Shown here piece by piece: positions 12,390 to 20,839 of a stretch of DNA of 52,625 bases; positions within the stretch are counted from its first letter, which is position 1; each line of letters begins with the position of its first letter. This DNA is from Deltaproteobacteria bacterium. Its GTDB lineage: Bacteria > Desulfobacterota > BSN033 > UBA1163. Under the pieces are notes generated by a model that saw only the letters and a list, made by a program, of their open reading frames with translations, ran no database searches and was not told the origin of the DNA. Position numbers and translations under genes: made by a program. Location: assembly GCA_018333535.1 (NCBI GenBank), contig JAGXTA010000171.1, forward strand, positions 1 to 52,625, written 5' to 3'.

Positions 12390-12605
12390 ATGAAAAAGGA
12401 TATCCACCCCAAGCTTTTTGATACGGTGATCAAATGCGCCTGTGGAGCGACCCTCGAGACACAGAGCGCGCAGAAGGAAATCCATGTGGAAATCTGTTCG
12501 AGCTGTCATCCCTTCTACACCGGCAAACAGAAATTTGTGGACTCCGCAGGCAGGATCGAACGGTTTAAGAAGAAATACGGAGAGACGATTGAAAAGAAAG
12601 ATTGA
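12390..12605 (+). CDS. rpmE: Ribosomal protein bL31 (zinc-binding type)
   Basis: bL31, 71 residues. It starts [11 protein letters not shown], with zinc-ligand cysteines C16, C18, C36 and C39 (KCACGAT and [14 protein letters not shown]), so it is the zinc-containing form. The frame opens earlier (TTG 12375, ATG 12384), but GGAGG at 12377-12381 is best spaced for ATG 12390. It follows rho as in many proteobacteria. The downstream genes normally found there (prfA/prmC) are not in this window; instead a foreign gene begins within 200 bp. Confidence 0.95.
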   Translation: MKKDIHPKLFDTVIKCACGATLETQSAQKEIHVEICSSCHPFYTGKQKFVDSAGRIERFKKKYGETIEKKD

Positions 12606-12799
12606 TCTCTTCAACTTTCTATCCGGTTTTCTACGAAGAATCTCAGATCCCGGGTCGAGGTGTACCCGGACAAGCCTTAGACCGATTCCCGCCCAACCCT
12701 TATTCCAAACAGCCATTCAGCATTAGTTTATTCGGAGGATGAAGATGTCTTTAGTCTCTAAGTCATAATATTCGTGCACGATCTGGCAGAACTTTTGGT

Positions 12800-14314
12800 T
12801 CAAACGATTGCAGGGTTTGCCAGTTGCGGTACGATAAAGAGCTCTTTGAGTTTAAGGGCAGTAACGATCACACGGCGGCCGATTTCCGTGAGGTAGTATT
12901 TGTAGGTTCGCCCGACACGTTTGACCAGGCCATGGACACGGAGGTTTTTGAGACGACGGGAGATCTGTCCAGGGGTAAAGTTGCGCAGATGATGTCGGAG
13001 ATCTTTGTTTCTCAGTCCATTGATCGCATACTCTCCGCGGATGATAATTTCGCAGAGTTGCTGGTCATTCATGGCGAAGAAGTTGAATCCTTTGTATGTT
13101 CGTCCATGGAGCTCTTTGGGTTCCGTGACCTGATGAAGGAGTTTCCGGCCCGCTGAGGGATCATCAATCTCCGAGATAAAGGCAAGATAGCGTTTATTGG
13201 CGGAGATCAGCAGTAAGCGCAAATCGTTGAGGCTGTAGATGGACTTCTTGAGATTGGCCAGCTTGAAGATTTTCTGCCCGTTTTTCTGTTCCACCCAGCG
13301 GTGGTGCTTGAAAAAGGAGGGATCATTGACAGTGGTCTCGATGCGGAGAACAAGACCAAACTTGTCATACATCTTGATGGACACCGGCCCCATGTGATGC
13401 TTGATGCAGGTTCCTTCTATACGGGTGCTGAAGTTGTTGCCCAGTTCATCCTGATAATGACCGGTGAGCTTCCGTCCAAGGAATGTGGCGATCTTGTCGG
13501 GTTTCACGGTGTGTATGGCCGTTCTGGTGATGGCTTCATAGACGGCCCTCAGATCAGCCTGTCGTTTGAACACCACATCCGTGGCATACTCGACCTGCAT
13601 GAGGCTCCAGTGATAGGTAATGTCCAGTTGTTTGATTACCGGGCAATAGAGCCCGGCATATTCATCAAGACGATGATGAAGTTTGGTAATATCCAGGCCG
13701 TCCGATAGCGTCTGAGCCTTTTCGAAATCTTCGATGTCCGTGAAGGCGTTATCAAGGAGATGAAAGGAGATGCCGTTTTGAGTGAGCTGATGGGCAAGCC
13801 TTTGATGGCCGTTGAAGTAAAACTGGAGACGGAAGGGACACCAGGTCGGCACCCGGACATAACAAAGCCCCAGTTCCTGGTCAATAAAGTAGAAATAGTA
13901 GTGCAGGCACTTTCCCGTGTCCGGTTTCAAGAAGGTTTTACCGGTTGTTTTGTTGTGCCACGGTTTATAGGATTGACATGCCTCCATGGCAGACAGAATA
14001 TGAACAAGACCCGGATGGCTGCCACGGTGCTCCAGAGCTTTGGCAATGATGTCTTCCTTGCGGATATGGGTCTTACGGATGAACTCGATTTCAATCCCGT
14101 TCTCTTGAGCCAATCGTTCCGCATTGGCGCGAATGGCGTCGCGCAGGGGTTCTGCAAAACGAGGATAATCGAAGATGCGAATCTGATGGGCGTAGAGATA
14201 ACCCGTCATCCCTTCTGCAAAGCAGAAACCGGGGAGAATCCCTTGGATGACGATTCGGTCATAGCAGGAAATGACCCCTCGAATCTTGTCGGCATATCGC
14301 TCAATAAGAGACAT
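12800..14314 (-). CDS. Large protein with C-terminal MarR-like winged helix, probably mobile
   Basis: About 504 residues from ATG 14314, which has GAGAGG 7 nt upstream; an ATG at 14347 adds 11 residues but has no RBS. The C-terminal part (last 75 residues: LRHHLRNFTPGQISRRLKNL...YYLTEIGRRV) is a winged helix-turn-helix of MarR/ArsR type. The N-terminal 400 residues, with YLYAHQIRIFDYPRF, CLHYYFYFIDQELG, RVPTWCPFRLQFYFNGH and IKHHMGPVSIKMYDKFG, match no characterised domain I can name. Proteins of this type are, from memory, annotated only as MarR regulators and occur in multiple copies. It is oriented against rpmE and adjoins a truncated transposase, which suggests insertion. Confidence 0.7.
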   Translation of the reverse strand: MSLIERYADKIRGVISCYDRIVIQGILPGFCFAEGMTGYLYAHQIRIFDYPRFAEPLRDAIRANAERLAQENGIEIEFIRKTHIRKEDIIAKALEHRGSHPGLVHILSAMEACQSYKPWHNKTTGKTFLKPDTGKCLHYYFYFIDQELGLCYVRVPTWCPFRLQFYFNGHQRLAHQLTQNGISFHLLDNAFTDIEDFEKAQTLSDGLDITKLHHRLDEYAGLYCPVIKQLDITYHWSLMQVEYATDVVFKRQADLRAVYEAITRTAIHTVKPDKIATFLGRKLTGHYQDELGNNFSTRIEGTCIKHHMGPVSIKMYDKFGLVLRIETTVNDPSFFKHHRWVEQKNGQKIFKLANLKKSIYSLNDLRLLLISANKRYLAFISEIDDPSAGRKLLHQVTEPKELHGRTYKGFNFFAMNDQQLCEIIIRGEYAINGLRNKDLRHHLRNFTPGQISRRLKNLRVHGLVKRVGRTYKYYLTEIGRRVIVTALKLKELFIVPQLANPAIV

Positions 14315-14440
14315 GGCAGCATACCTCTCAAAGTTGTATGTCGTCATACTGTAAACAAAATCGGCTGTCTTGCCAAGGATATTGTGCTGTCATGAACGCG
14401 GTCGTTTTAACCTGTTTGGTTCCGGCTATGCCGGGTTAGG

Positions 14441-14704
14441 TTGGAGCGGAAGGTGCCTGATTTAGTGACGTTGGCAAAGGGGGTTGTTGGGGGAGAGGGA
14501 GTGGAGGAAACAGAATTACGTTCGGGGATACGAAAGAGAAGAGTGGTGAGGGCAAGAAAACTGTTTTGTCAGTTGGCGGTTGGAAGGATGGGTTATCCTG
14601 GTGCTGAAGTTGCCCGTTTCCTTGGAGTGACAACTTCTGCGGTTAATCGGTTAGTTACCTCTGGGGAAGTATCAAATTTAACGAAATATATTAAGTTGTT
14701 TTAG
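14441..14704 (+). pseudogene. 3' remnant of a REP-associated (Y1/IS200-like) transposase
   Basis: An open frame of 87 codons with no credible start encodes GGEGVEETELRSGIRKRRVV...FCQLAVGRMGYPGAEVARFLGVTTSAVNRL. This matches the C-terminal helix-turn-helix extension (DnaA-C-like) of REP-associated tyrosine transposases. The catalytic HUH domain with its HxH and tyrosine motifs is missing. The truncation begins about 130 bp from the start of the neighbouring winged-helix gene, suggesting that this element's insertion removed the 5' part. Confidence 0.7.
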
Positions 14705-14977
14705 AACCTACGTCCCTTCCGACGTCCCTTCCGACTGAATTCAGCCAATCGCCGTCTCCCAGCCGAGCATGCTGGTAGAACAGGAACACGTCACCGGGCT
14801 TCATTGCCCGTAGTACTTCTTGAATTTCTTGGTGGGTGACGTGTTCGTAACCATAAGTTTCGGGAGCAATCCCTGTGTCGGGATCTAAGAACACGATAAG
14901 TGGTTCGCTGTACTGCTTAATCCTGTTTGTGACATCGCCGAAGTGGTTTCTGAAAAAGTCCAGAAATCTCTGGAATC
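14691..14977 (-). pseudogene. Truncated hypothetical gene (FLDPDTG family)
   Basis: An open frame without a proper start (after a TGA near 14979) reads FQRFLDFFRNHFGDVTNR then VFLDPDTGIAP...YGYEHVTHQEIQEVLRAMKPGDVFLFYQHARLGDGDW. The FLDPDTG and YQH motifs recall small conserved proteins found near phage and restriction genes, but I cannot name a family. The C-terminus runs into a tandem 12-bp repeat (CGTCCCTTCCGA, 14709-14732), giving an artificial GRDVGRDVG tail. It is probably a 5'-truncated, decaying gene. Confidence 0.5.
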
Positions 14978-15143
14978 ATTTTTTAAAATCTGCGTAATCA
15001 GAGAGCGAAATGTAGTTTTTCAGAGCTCTCCAAATATCTGTTTGGATATCCGCCATAAGGCAGAGGAGAGAAGCTGGGGATGATTAAAACTCAATTGCCT
15101 GTTGGCGGCTGTTAAATATTCGGGGTCCGGTTTCTCACTGTTT

Positions 15144-15842
15144 ATGGGTCTCTACGAAAAAACACTTTATTTGTTGATGGGCGACCGGGGACTTCTTCTT
15201 GAATTCGGGGATGAAATCAGCCACGAAGTCAACGAGCGGGTCAGAAGGATGGCCCTTGCCATTGAGGCAGAGGCCATTGAAGGAATCATTGAGACCGTTC
15301 TCACTTACGGGTCTTTGCTCATCATCTACAATCCCCTGACCCTGCCGATCGACTCATTAAAGAAAAAGTTGCAAGAGATAGAGAAAGAACTGCAGGAGAC
15401 TCCGTTTCCCGAGGCGAAATTGACACGAATTCCCGCGGTCTATGGAGGCGCTTATGGACCGGATTTGGAGGGTGTGGCCAAACATTGTGGCATCTCCACG
15501 GAGGAAGTGATTCGCCTCCATTGCAGCAAGCCCTATTTCATCTATATGATCGGTTTTATGCCGGGCTATCCCTACATGGGAGAACTTCCCGAAGCCTTAA
15601 TCATGCCGCGGCTAAAAACACCGAGGCTTTCCGTTCCCAAAGGTTCTGTGGCGATTGCCCAGAAACAGACCGGTATCTATTCGATGGAGAGCCCCGGAGG
15701 CTGGCAGATCATCGGCCGGACTCCTGTCGAATTATTCAGCCCCGAGGGAAAACCTCCGGCCCTCCTTCAGATGGGAGACCTCGTGCAGTTTTATCCGATC
15801 AGTGAAGAAGAATTTAAGGAATGGCAAAATAGAAAAAATTGA
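15144..15842 (+). CDS. pxpB: 5-oxoprolinase subunit PxpB
   Basis: PxpB (KipI/allophanate hydrolase subunit 1 fold), 232 residues. With PxpA and PxpC it forms the prokaryotic 5-oxoprolinase that hydrolyses 5-oxoproline to glutamate at the expense of ATP. The N-terminal GDRGLLLEFGDEI and the central FMPGYPYMGELPE, PRLSVPKGSVAIA, QTGIYSMESPGGWQIIGRTP are family signatures. The frame is open from a TTG at 15102; ATG 15144 gives the usual distance to GDRG but has no clear Shine-Dalgarno, so the start is uncertain. pxpC follows after a repeat-filled spacer; pxpA is not in the window. Confidence 0.9.
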   Translation: MGLYEKTLYLLMGDRGLLLEFGDEISHEVNERVRRMALAIEAEAIEGIIETVLTYGSLLIIYNPLTLPIDSLKKKLQEIEKELQETPFPEAKLTRIPAVYGGAYGPDLEGVAKHCGISTEEVIRLHCSKPYFIYMIGFMPGYPYMGELPEALIMPRLKTPRLSVPKGSVAIAQKQTGIYSMESPGGWQIIGRTPVELFSPEGKPPALLQMGDLVQFYPISEEEFKEWQNRKN

Positions 15843-15889
15843 CTAAGTGGCTGCGTACAAATAACTTGAACAAGTGCATTTGCCAATGA

Positions 15890-16003
15890 CCGTTCGTGGT
15901 GAGCCTTTCCTTCGACTTTGCTCAGGACATTCGGAAAAAAAACCGTTCGTCCTGAGGCTCTCGAAGGATGAACGGCGCCCTTCGACAGGCTCAGGGTGAA
16001 CGG
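15890..16003. repeat. REP-like palindromes between pxpB and pxpC
   Basis: Two imperfect units of the type CCTTCGAC...GCTCAGGA (15908-15930) and CCCTTCGACAGGCTCAGGG (15979-15997) alternate with an inverted copy, GTCCTGAGGCTCTCGAAGGA (15951-15970), and with CCGTTCGT/GAACGG strings. The same palindrome family occurs at 25498-25517 inside the cobalamin riboswitch. It looks like a cluster of REP-type repeats inserted between two genes that are usually adjacent. Confidence 0.65.
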
Positions 16004-16023
16004 ATTGGTTGTTCATGTTATTC

Positions 16024-17010
16024 ATGCGCAGACTCCAAGGAGTTCCCAAGATCGAAAAGATTGCAGCCTTTGAAGTCATTGAACCTGGAATTCTGACGAC
16101 GATTCAGGATGCCGGTCGGTTTGGTTTCAGTCAATTCGGGGTTCCTCCTTCCGGAGCCCTGGATCCCTTCTCCTTCAGGGTTGCCAACCTGCTGGCCAAC
16201 AACCAGGGAAATGAAGCCTGCCTGGAAACCACCCTCGCAGGGCTAAAATTAAAAGCCCTCAATGAATCCGTTATCGCCATCACTGGTGGAAACCTCTTGA
16301 CCACCCTCAATGGCGAACCTCTTGAGCTGTGGAGAACCCATCTTCTGATTGAGAGCGATGTCATTGCCTTCAAAAAAGTCCGATCAGGATGTCGTGCCTA
16401 TCTCTCTGTGAGTGGAGGGTTCATTGTCCCAGTAGTGATGGGAAGCAGATCGACTTATCTCTCCGGAAGGTTCGGTGGCCTGGAGGGAAGACCCCTGAGA
16501 AAGGGAGATATCCTTTATAGACTTGATTCGCCATCCCCACTCAACCGGTTGGGACTTCGTTTTCCGGAAGAGTGGATTCCGATCTTTGAAAAGGAAATAA
16601 ACATCAGAATGATTCCCGGTCCCCAGGATCACCACTTCACTGAGGAAGGTTTCCAGACCTTCTGTTCTTCGGCCTATGAGGTATCCCCTCAATGTGACCG
16701 GATGGGGATTCGGCTCAATGGTCCCAGAATTGAGAGAAGAGTCGATGTGGGGGAATCGATCATCTCCGAAGGCTTTCTCTCCGGGGCCATTCAGGTCCCT
16801 GGTGATGGAAAGCCGATTATCATCCTGACCGAACTGGTCACCGGTGGTTATACGAAGATCGCCACCATCATCTCTACTGATTTAACAAAGGTGGCACAAC
16901 TGAAACCAGGCGATCGCGTCCGGTTCAAACCCATCTCCATCGAAGAAGCCCACCAGCTCCTCAAAGAACAGGAAGACCGCCTTCAGGGTTTTGGAAATCC
17001 CCTGAATTGA
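16024..17010 (+). CDS. pxpC: 5-oxoprolinase subunit PxpC
   Basis: PxpC (KipA/allophanate hydrolase subunit 2 fold, biotin-dependent carboxyltransferase-like), about 328 residues. Signatures are IEPGILTTIQDAGRFGFSQFGVPPSGALDPFS (broken here across residues about 18-48), ITGGNL, VSGGF, GPQDHHF, SPQCDRMGIRLNGP and ISEGFLSGAIQVPGDG. The frame is open from TTG 16009; ATG 16024 is the first ATG. An AAGGAG lies downstream at 16037-16042, before the conserved start of the domain but with no standard start codon after it. The native start may have been altered by the repeats inserted upstream. Confidence 0.9.
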   Translation: MRRLQGVPKIEKIAAFEVIEPGILTTIQDAGRFGFSQFGVPPSGALDPFSFRVANLLANNQGNEACLETTLAGLKLKALNESVIAITGGNLLTTLNGEPLELWRTHLLIESDVIAFKKVRSGCRAYLSVSGGFIVPVVMGSRSTYLSGRFGGLEGRPLRKGDILYRLDSPSPLNRLGLRFPEEWIPIFEKEINIRMIPGPQDHHFTEEGFQTFCSSAYEVSPQCDRMGIRLNGPRIERRVDVGESIISEGFLSGAIQVPGDGKPIIILTELVTGGYTKIATIISTDLTKVAQLKPGDRVRFKPISIEEAHQLLKEQEDRLQGFGNPLN

Positions 17011-17019
17011 AATTGACGT

Positions 17020-17112
17020 TTATCGTTGTCGAAACTCGTTTCGAGGCTCGTATGTGGATGCTGGATACTCGAGATTCGAGTTTCGAGCCTCGAGCTTCGA
17101 TACGAGCATCGT
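17020..17112. repeat. Imperfect CTCGA palindrome cluster
   Basis: The spacer after pxpC holds repeated TTTCGAG/CTCGAAA motifs: CGAAACTCGTTTCGAGGCTCG near 17030 (shown as two adjoining halves) and CGAGATTCGAGTTTCGAG near 17070-17090. Together they form a long imperfect inverted repeat. It lies between convergent genes (pxpC and the beta-propeller gene), so it could act as a bidirectional terminator, though no clear T-run follows. Confidence 0.4.
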
Positions 17113-17225
17113 CACCCATAACCATTTGATTATCAAACCAAAAGGGGTTCGTAACCTTAACCTTTACCTAACCCACAGACCATTTTCATGTTTCGAGGGC
17201 AGCCAATGGGACCATGGGGGATTCG

Positions 17226-19079
17226 TTAAGGGTTGGAAGGAATCTCAAACTCGTAGAGATTTGCATGCGAACCGAAATAAACCTCTCTGCCCAAAATGGC
17301 CATGCCCGAGGTGATCGGCACAGGAGGCTTTGCCATCGGAAAAACTTCGTCTTTCCCCGGTTTAATAAAATAAATCATCTCCTGAGTAAGCCCATAGAGT
17401 AATCCATCCGGCCCCATCTGAAGGGAGACTTCGACTGGTCTTTTCAATCCGAGATCAAAAACCTTTCTCACCTCTCTCTTGTCAGGATCGAAGACAAAGA
17501 CCTTCTCATTATCTGTAACTCCATAAACCAGACCATCCAAAGTGGCGGCAAGGGAGAGAATGGTTCTCGCTTCAGGGACAGGGACAATCTCGAAGACCTT
17601 CTTCTCCTCTTTGGGCTCCCAGAGGATGAGCTTTGCTTCCTTTTCGACGGCCCGCGTCCCGCCTCCGCCCCGGACCGAACTTCCTGCGGCAATGAGATCT
17701 AACTTCTCAATGTAAGCGAGGGAGGCAATGCTCTGATCCTTAATGATATGGCGATAAACCCTCCTCTCATTCTTCTTCGGGTCATAGACGCTGATCGCGC
17801 CGCCATGAAGGCCATAATCGGGATAACTCCCTATGTAGAGCCTTCCGTGAGGGCCTGCGATCATTGCCCTCGGACGGTCCTGACCTTCTCCCAGGGCTCC
17901 AAGGTCTCTTGGATTGGCATCCTCTCCGTCGCCGAATTTTAGTGGCTTCTTCGGATCATAGACCGAAAGCCGGGCAGACGGATAAGAGCAGAGATAGAGC
18001 TTGCCCTCATAAGATCCCATCGAATAGACCTGCCCGCCAGTGTGTGCGGCTTTCCCCAGATTGGTGAGAGATTGATCTACCGGATCATAAACAAAGAGCC
18101 TCAGGGGAAGCATACTGCTTCCGTAGATCCGGCCATCCGGCCCCGAACCCACAACAAAGAGAAAAGCCCCGGAAGCCTCATGCCTGAGAGGAATCTCCTT
18201 CTCCTCTTTCGTGGCCGGATTTTGTATTTTGAGAGTATTAGTATCAACGAGATGGAACTGCCGTCCGTCCGGAAGGCCTCTTTTCGAAAAGGGAATCTCC
18301 GACTCCATTACCTCGAGAAGATTCTTTCCATCTTCGATGCGAAACCATCTGCCGGATGGAAATTTCGCATAGACCTTCCCATTCTCTCCCCTGGTCAGGC
18401 TGAGCCAGCCCGACCGTCTTTCCTCAAATGGGATGAGGGATGTCTTGGTCTCCTTCACCGGGTCGAAGACGACAATATCTGTCTTCTCAAACCGGATTGC
18501 ACAATAAATCAGCCCATCGCTGCCCGCAGTCGGATAACAGTAGAACTGTTTATCATCCATCCGGCCAAAATCCTTTGTCTCGCCTGTCTTTGGATCGAAA
18601 GAGAAGAGTTTGGCAGACGGAAAGGTCCCACCCCAGATTTTTCCGTCGGGCGCGGTTGTGAGCGAACAGATGAAGGACTCGCTTTCTCCTCCGGGTCGTC
18701 CTAAATCATCCCACTTCTCTGTCTTCGGATCAAAACGGAGCAGGTGAGCATTGTAATAAGTTCCAAGGTAGATCCGGTTTTCCTGATCGATCGTGAATCC
18801 CCAGGAACCCATCTCATTGGGAAGGGGACCATTATATTGACGAATTTCGCCGGTATCGGGATGGACGGCTAAAAGGGCGATTGATTCCTTATACCGGCCG
18901 AGAACGATGTAGATCGTATCTATCTTGCCGGTTTTTCCAGGACCAGCATAACTTCCCCAGGAAATTCCCTCCTTTACCGGCACGCCGAGATTACGAAAGG
19001 CAAAAGTGAGCTCAGTCTGGAAATTTAGTGAAATGAAAAGGATAGTAGGAAAGACATATCTTAAGAGTTGTTTATTCAT
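17226..19079 (-). CDS. Secreted beta-propeller protein of unknown function
   Basis: About 617 residues. ATG 19079 gives an N-terminal signal peptide (MNKQLLRYVFPTILFISLNF), while 47 further upstream in-frame residues look like non-coding repeat DNA. The rest is repeats of about 45-50 residues built on blades such as DGKIWGGTFPSAKLFSFDPKTGET, DGLIYCAIRFEKTDIVVFDP and DGRIYGSSMLPLRLFVYDP (each block shown as a fragment). This is the pattern of 7-8-bladed propellers (NHL/Vgb/YVTN-like). No catalytic residues could be identified. It probably acts in the periplasm or at the cell surface. It is monocistronic by position, convergent with pxpC. Confidence 0.75.
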   Translation of the reverse strand: MNKQLLRYVFPTILFISLNFQTELTFAFRNLGVPVKEGISWGSYAGPGKTGKIDTIYIVLGRYKESIALLAVHPDTGEIRQYNGPLPNEMGSWGFTIDQENRIYLGTYYNAHLLRFDPKTEKWDDLGRPGGESESFICSLTTAPDGKIWGGTFPSAKLFSFDPKTGETKDFGRMDDKQFYCYPTAGSDGLIYCAIRFEKTDIVVFDPVKETKTSLIPFEERRSGWLSLTRGENGKVYAKFPSGRWFRIEDGKNLLEVMESEIPFSKRGLPDGRQFHLVDTNTLKIQNPATKEEKEIPLRHEASGAFLFVVGSGPDGRIYGSSMLPLRLFVYDPVDQSLTNLGKAAHTGGQVYSMGSYEGKLYLCSYPSARLSVYDPKKPLKFGDGEDANPRDLGALGEGQDRPRAMIAGPHGRLYIGSYPDYGLHGGAISVYDPKKNERRVYRHIIKDQSIASLAYIEKLDLIAAGSSVRGGGGTRAVEKEAKLILWEPKEEKKVFEIVPVPEARTILSLAATLDGLVYGVTDNEKVFVFDPDKREVRKVFDLGLKRPVEVSLQMGPDGLLYGLTQEMIYFIKPGKDEVFPMAKPPVPITSGMAILGREVYFGSHANLYEFEIPSNP

Positions 19080-19231
19080 CAGGACGGCGTTACTACTGAT
19101 AAGGGTAAGGCTCTTTAGGTGTGATCTATTTATTTTATTGACGATGAGACTATCTGACGATAAGACTAACAGACTATCGTAACGGGCCTCTTGTACCCTA
19201 ACCTTCAGACCCTTACCCATTGATCTACATT

Positions 19232-20170
19232 CTATGAAACTGGTTCTGTCTCCTGGGCACTGGGGGCATCGGCAACAGATTGAGTTGTTTCAGACGTTGC
19301 TTGCGCAGTCTGGGGTTTTGGCTTCCTCGGCCTGGGACGCCAGCGTGGTTTGGTGGTCTTCCGTTCCTTGAGAGGCTTCAACTCCTTCAATTCCTCCGGT
19401 AGCCCCTTTCTCTGCTCTTTTCCAAAACCGACGACGACATAGGTGCCGCTTCGGGCATCGGTTCGGAGCCGGATGATCCCTTCCTTTTCAGCATCCTCGA
19501 GGAGATCGCTGAAGGTCCGGTAGCCGTGGTAGGATTCATTGAAGGAGGGTTTCTTTCGTTTGATCGTCTCTTTCACCATGGAGGACCACAGGACCTCCTT
19601 ATTCTCACGGACCAGGGCGACCACAGAATCGACCAGAAGCTGAAAGGCCTCTCTCTTCTTCTCTGGCAGATCCTGCTCAATCTTGGGAGGGGTCCCGATG
19701 GGCCGCTCCAAATCTTCATAGTAGATGAATTCATCGCAGTTGCCGATCAAAAGATTGGAACTCGACTCCTTCATCCCCAGGCCAATCGCCCGCTTTCCAT
19801 TCTCCTTCAGCTTGGAGACGAGGGGCGAGAAGTCGCTGTCGCCGGAGACGATGACAAAGGTGTCGATATGTTCCTTCGAATAGCAGAGATCGATGGCATC
19901 CACGCAGAGGCGGATGTCCGCTGAATTCTTTCCGGTCATCGCCCGCTTCGGAATCTCGATCAATTCGATGGCCGCTTCGTGAAGGGGTTTCTTGTACTCC
20001 GCATAATCGGCCCAATCGGCATAGGCCTTCTTCACGATGATCTTCCCCTTTTCGACCAGTCGTTCGAGGACTTTCTGAATATCGAAGCGCTTATCCTTCT
20101 TCCCCCTGAATCCGAGGGCAAGGTTCTCAAAATCGATAAAAACCGCCAGGGTATGTTCTGCTTCAGCCAT
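19232..20170 (-). CDS. NYN-domain (LabA-like) protein with OST-HTH domain
   Basis: 312 residues from ATG 20170, which is preceded by GGAAAGGAGG. The N-terminal NYN/PIN-like nuclease fold has acidic residues in AVFIDFENLALG, NSADIRLCVDAIDL and IVSGDSDFSPLVSKL. The C-terminal half contains an OST-HTH/LOTUS module (LWSSMVKETIKRKKPSFNES...YRTFSDLLEDAEKEGIIRLR), an RNA-binding domain. A basic, Pro/Lys-rich disordered tail follows (KPRWRPRPRKPKP). By family this is an RNA-acting nuclease or regulator; the substrate is unknown. Confidence 0.85.
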   Translation of the reverse strand: MAEAEHTLAVFIDFENLALGFRGKKDKRFDIQKVLERLVEKGKIIVKKAYADWADYAEYKKPLHEAAIELIEIPKRAMTGKNSADIRLCVDAIDLCYSKEHIDTFVIVSGDSDFSPLVSKLKENGKRAIGLGMKESSSNLLIGNCDEFIYYEDLERPIGTPPKIEQDLPEKKREAFQLLVDSVVALVRENKEVLWSSMVKETIKRKKPSFNESYHGYRTFSDLLEDAEKEGIIRLRTDARSGTYVVVGFGKEQRKGLPEELKELKPLKERKTTKPRWRPRPRKPKPQTAQATSETTQSVADAPSAQETEPVS

Positions 20171-20300
20171 TTTCCCTCCTTTCCATGAAAACATCCTACA
20201 ACCAAACAAAGAATTTGTAAACCCCGTGTATCGTAATATGAAAAAACCGACTTTTAGAACAAGTAATCCTTCAGCACAAACCCGAACTTTCGTAAGCCAC

Positions 20301-20345
20301 CTAGAATAAGATATTCGCATCAAGAAAGATACGGTCAACAATCAT
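20301..20345 (-). pseudogene. VapC-type PIN toxin reduced to its first 14 codons
   Basis: An ATG overlapping the antitoxin stop (ATGA) opens the frame MIVDRIFLDANILF and then a TAG. Asp followed by ANILF is the beginning of a PIN-domain VapC toxin (the first catalytic aspartate). Everything after codon 14 is replaced by sequence resembling the MITE-like arm near 23965 (ATGAAAAAACCGACTTTT at about 20238-20255). The toxin is therefore gone. Confidence 0.65.
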
Positions 20346-20638
20346 CGACGCCTTGGTTTCTTATGGGAGATGCTTTTGGGATCGACTCCTAATTTCTTAA
20401 CCTCCTTAAGGGCCCACGCATAGTCTTCGGAAGTGACCGCATTATTTAAGAGGAATTCGGCTTTTCTTTCAGGGGTATATCTTTTCAAGGGCAAAGTCAC
20501 AGCACGTCTTAAGAGGATACCTTCCTCGTGTGCCTCTGCAATGACGAGGACCCCTTCCATGAACCCGTATTTGCGTCTAAGGCCTGCTGGAATAACCACC
20601 TCCCCGCGTCTGCCGATTTTCGTCGTCTCCACGCTCAT
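20342..20638 (-). CDS. AbrB/MazE-type antitoxin (VapB-like), orphan
   Basis: 98 residues. The N-terminal swapped-hairpin AbrB domain reads TTKIGRRGEVVIPAGLRRKYGF, in two adjoining halves with the V-I-P-A core, and a C-terminal toxin-neutralising tail follows. It would bind its own promoter and neutralise a PIN ribonuclease, but its partner is a 14-codon stump overlapping its stop. It starts at ATG 20638 with AAAGGTGATTC upstream. Confidence 0.8.
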   Translation of the reverse strand: MSVETTKIGRRGEVVIPAGLRRKYGFMEGVLVIAEAHEEGILLRRAVTLPLKRYTPERKAEFLLNNAVTSEDYAWALKEVKKLGVDPKSISHKKPRRR

Positions 20639-20694
20639 TCTGAATCACCTTTCCTTTTCAGATCATCAGATATTCAGATTTATGTCAAGATTTC

Positions 20695-20839
20695 TAATTA
20701 GAGTCTGTTTATAAACTAAAGGCTTTCAAAAAGGTCGTCATTCCGGCGAAGGCCGGAATCCAGTAATTTCAAAACCTTCTGGATGCCGGATCAAGTCCGG
20801 CATGACGGGGAAAGGGCATTTATAAACAGGCTCTAATTA
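20695..20839. mobile_element. MITE-like element, 145 bp, family A
   Basis: The ends are 21-nt inverted repeats with one mismatch (20695-20715 and 20819-20839) containing GAG(T/C)CTGTTTATAAA. The outermost TAATTA is present at both ends and could be a target-site duplication. The interior carries the palindromes GTCATTCCGGCGAAGGCCGG (about 20737-20756) and GGATGCCGGATCAAGTCCGG (20781-20800). It has no coding capacity. It separates a threonine dehydratase fragment from the vapB gene. A solo end of the same type is at 256-274. Confidence 0.8.

Noticed and set aside
15890-16003. Repeat cluster considered as a CRISPR array
   Set aside because: Repeats are palindromic, variable in spacing and alternate in orientation, matching REP-type elements; no cas genes are present.
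18042-18704. Open frame of 220 codons opposite the beta-propeller gene
   Set aside because: Low-complexity translation without motifs; the - strand frame shows regular propeller repeats and a signal peptide.
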